A DNA stretch of 40,217 nt from JBOHBN01 sp050698355 (lineage in GTDB: Bacteria; Actinomycetota; Actinomycetes; Streptosporangiales; WHST01): positions 1 through 40,217 of the forward strand of contig JBOHBN010000072.1 of the NCBI GenBank assembly GCA_050698355.1, in the 5' to 3' direction. The notes beneath the pieces are model-generated. The model was not told the origin of the DNA. It saw nothing but the letters and a program-made list of their open reading frames with translations, and made no database searches. Shown in pieces: positions 38,670-40,217 of the stretch (position 1 is the stretch's first letter; every line of letters starts with the position of its first letter). Both the position numbers and the translations under genes were made by a program.

Positions 38670-38743
38670 ACCGGCACGAGGAAGGGCCGAGGGGCTGCTG
38701 CAGACCCCTCGGCCCTCGTACTGCTACCTGCGTCAGCGGCGGC
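38670..38743. repeat. Direct repeat copy 1 (terminator-bearing)
   Basis: Pairs with 36455-36528 in the same orientation (62 of 74 bases identical). It includes the last codons and stop of the DUF1707 gene and the hairpin beyond it, so this is probably the parental copy. Confidence 0.8.
38676..38719 (-). terminator. Strong hairpin after the DUF1707 gene
   Basis: A perfect 11-bp stem, GGGCCGAGGGG and CCCCTCGGCCC with a 10-nt loop, is extended by ACGA/TCGT across a small bulge. It lies just beyond the DUF1707 stop, with no T-run. Confidence 0.8.
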
Positions 38744-39257
38744 CCTGCGGCTGCTGCCACGGGCCGGAGCCGAACCGGCCGCGCTTGCCGACGAAGAACA
38801 GCGCCGCGGCGATCGCCACCAACGGGAGCACGAAGAACGGGAAGAACCCGTGTGCGATCGCGCACATGCTCCCGATCACGGCGAGCACCAGGAACGGCAC
38901 CGGTAGCCACCGCGGCGCCCCGGGCCCGCACGGCCCGCCGGCCTGGGCGTTGCGCGACGTACCGCGCTGCCCCGCAGTGGCGGCCGCCCACGGCGGCGCC
39001 CCCCACTGGCCGCCCCACGGCGGGGTCCACGACGGCTGGTCGCCGCCTTGCTCGCCCTGCTCACCGGGCAGGTCACCGAAGAGCGCCTCCAGGTCGGCCT
39101 GGGTACGAGCGGCGTACGCCTGGTCCGTGCGCTCGCTGTGCTCCTCCTCGGTCAGACGGCCGGCCGCGAAGTGCTCACCGATGCGGCGGACGGCTTCTTC
39201 CCGCTCCGCGTCTCCGATGCGCACACCACGCCGGCCCGGCTGTGGACTCTCGGTCAT
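38733..39257 (-). CDS. DUF1707-domain membrane protein
   Basis: A 174-residue protein. The N-terminal DUF1707 domain (IGDAEREEAVRRIGEHFAAG, RLTEEEHSERTDQAYAARTQADLEALFGDLP) spans residues 13-65. It is a small helical module common in actinobacterial membrane and cell-surface proteins and has no proven biochemical role. A Pro/Trp/Gly-rich linker follows, then two membrane helices (about 118-137 and 139-158), and a basic tail. CTTTAGGAG lies before the ATG. The 218-bp stretch upstream, shared with the divergent small gene, shows no clear promoter pair. Function unknown; the family call is firm. Confidence 0.88.
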   Translation of the reverse strand: MTESPQPGRRGVRIGDAEREEAVRRIGEHFAAGRLTEEEHSERTDQAYAARTQADLEALFGDLPGEQGEQGGDQPSWTPPWGGQWGAPPWAAATAGQRGTSRNAQAGGPCGPGAPRWLPVPFLVLAVIGSMCAIAHGFFPFFVLPLVAIAAALFFVGKRGRFGSGPWQQPQGRR

Positions 39258-39475
39258 GACGATCTCCTAAAGGTTCGAATGTTCCTACGCGATATCTCAA
39301 TCGTCATCGGGCAGGGGCTCGTCGTCGTCGGACCGGCGAGGGCAGTTTCACTACCGCACGGGGCGCATGCGTCACCAGGCGACTACAGCTACGGGCGTAT
39401 CTCCGCCCGGGCTGAACCGAAGCGCATGGTCGAGCGTCGTACTCGCGTATCCGAAGACGGAGGCGGTGACCAGCC

Positions 39476-39757
39476 ATGCCGAATCGGGAGCAGGAACACA
39501 CGATCCTCACCCACGTCGCGAACGGCCAGGTGCGACACGTGCAGGTCGGGGGCGACGGCCGCCGGGCCTGGTACGCGTGCGGCCGCGACGCCCACTACCT
39601 CATTCCCGCCTGGTTCCAACCGGCCGAGGATCTGTACGAGCGGGGACTGTTCGCGCTGGGCCCCGGCGTTGTCACCGACGCGGGGCTGATCGTGCGGCGC
39701 GTGGCGCTCACCCCGGCGGGCCTGCGGGCGTTGAACGGCCGCGGCAACGCCGCCTGA
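39476..39757 (+). CDS. Small hypothetical protein
   Basis: A 93-residue protein beginning MPNREQEHTILTHVANGQV. It has a strand-rich N-terminal half (VRHVQVGGDGRRAWYACG) and ends in RVALTPAGLRALNG, a pattern seen at the end of winged-helix domains. It may be a small actinobacterial nucleic-acid-binding protein, but no specific family is recognised. It is divergent from the DUF1707 gene and convergent with the response-regulator gene, only 8 bp from its stop. AGGCGGTG before the ATG is a weak ribosome binding site. Confidence 0.6.
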   Translation: MPNREQEHTILTHVANGQVRHVQVGGDGRRAWYACGRDAHYLIPAWFQPAEDLYERGLFALGPGVVTDAGLIVRRVALTPAGLRALNGRGNAA

Positions 39758-39765
39758 AACGTTTG

Positions 39766-40217
39766 CTAGGACCAGCCGGGGCGCACGAGCCCCGACTCGT
39801 ACGCGAGCACCACGAGCTGCGCCCGGTCGCGTACTCCGAGCTTCACCATCGTCCGGCTCACGTGCGTCTTCGCCGTCGCGGGGCTGACCACGAGCCGCTC
39901 GGCGATCTCCTCGTTCGACAGGCCCTCGGCGACCAGGGCCATGACCTCCCGCTCCCGCTCGGTCAGCACCTCCAGCGCGGCGGTCGCCGCCGGCGCCTTG
40001 GCGCGCGCGGCGAACTCGCCGATGAGCCGCCGGGTGATGCTCGGCGACAGCAGCGCGTCGCCGTCGGCGACCGCATGCACGGCGTAGACGAGCTCGGTGG
40101 GTTCGGTGTGCTTGACCAGGAAGCCGCTCGCGCCCACCCGCAGCGCCTCGAAGACGTACTCGTCCAGGTCGAAGGTGGTGAGGATGATCACCCGCGTCTT
40201 CGACAACCGGTCATCGG
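39766..40217 (-). CDS. NarL/LuxR-family response regulator (partial, 5' end outside window)
   Basis: C-terminal 149 residues of a two-component response regulator that activates or represses transcription after phosphorylation. The frame is open to the right edge, so the start and phospho-acceptor Asp are missing. Visible receiver-domain elements are RVIILTTFDLDEYV (conserved Thr) and GASGFLVKHTEP (conserved Lys). The DNA-binding domain is LTEREREVMALVAEGLSNEE followed by AERLVVSPATAKTHVSRTM. The sensor kinase gene would normally be upstream, outside this window. A TTG near the edge (MSKTRV) should not be taken as the start. The stop is 8 bp from the convergent hypothetical gene. Confidence 0.93.
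   Translation of the reverse strand, partial: DDRLSKTRVIILTTFDLDEYVFEALRVGASGFLVKHTEPTELVYAVHAVADGDALLSPSITRRLIGEFAARAKAPAATAALEVLTEREREVMALVAEGLSNEEIAERLVVSPATAKTHVSRTMVKLGVRDRAQLVVLAYESGLVRPGWS

Noticed and set aside
1..40217. CRISPR arrays, rRNA or tRNA genes, insertion sequences
   Set aside because: No regularly spaced repeats, cloverleaf-like sequences or transposase motifs were noticed; a covariance-model scan would be needed to exclude tRNAs fully.

Overview
The window is high-GC DNA (roughly 70 percent by eye) with actinobacterial gene families throughout: an ECF41 sigma factor, DUF4913, DUF1707, an SCO6880-type protein, a PadR-controlled drug exporter, and leaderless or TAnnnT-type promoters. 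It looks like a chromosomal segment of a filamentous or related actinomycete. No rRNA, tRNA, CRISPR array, integrase, transposase or replication gene was seen.

Left flank (1-4230): a beta-carbonic anhydrase cut by the window edge, divergent from phosphoglucomutase; then a HIT-like protein, a VOC protein and a SigJ/ECF41 sigma factor. Middle (4195-18747): a two-armed type IV secretion-like locus. The leftward genes encode a DUF4913 protein, a VirD4/TraG-like coupling ATPase, a three-domain cell-wall hydrolase (M23, lytic transglycosylase, C-terminal hydrolase-like domain), a lipoprotein and a membrane-anchored beta-propeller. The rightward genes encode a DUF6668-like protein, a VirB2-like small membrane protein, a VirB8-like protein, a TrbL/VirB6-like channel protein, an SCO6880-type protein and a VirB4-like ATPase. 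No relaxase, integrase or obvious oriT accompanies them, so this set may export protein rather than DNA.

The most unusual part is 18845-28735, directly downstream of virB4. Two related classes (here A and B) of an unrecognised ~215-residue family alternate strictly: A1 B1, A2 B2, A3 B3, and a fused A4-B4 protein. Between them lie four dissimilar, very basic proteins with Gly/Ala-rich hydrophobic segments. Three of these start inside the stop codon of a preceding B unit (ATGA or GTGA overlaps). The A4-B4 fusion suggests that A and B work as a pair. Each A or B protein also looks like an internal duplication of a winged-helix-like unit. A reasonable hypothesis is a secretion or envelope machine with four dedicated adaptor pairs, each serving a different membrane-active partner; this is inference.

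Right flank (28803-40217): glycerate kinase, a HAD hydrolase, a DrrAB-type ABC exporter with its PadR regulator, an APC permease divergent from a GlxA-type AraC regulator, a HigBA-type toxin-antitoxin pair, an alpha/beta hydrolase-fold protein lacking its catalytic Ser and acid residue divergent from a nitrilase-superfamily enzyme, a truncated ABC-F remnant, a DUF1707 membrane protein, a small hypothetical protein and a truncated LuxR-type response regulator. A 74-bp terminator-containing direct repeat flanks the hydrolase-nitrilase block. No gene-free stretch exceeds 300 bases; the largest (12241-12490, 37436-37657, 39258-39475) are intergenic promoter regions.
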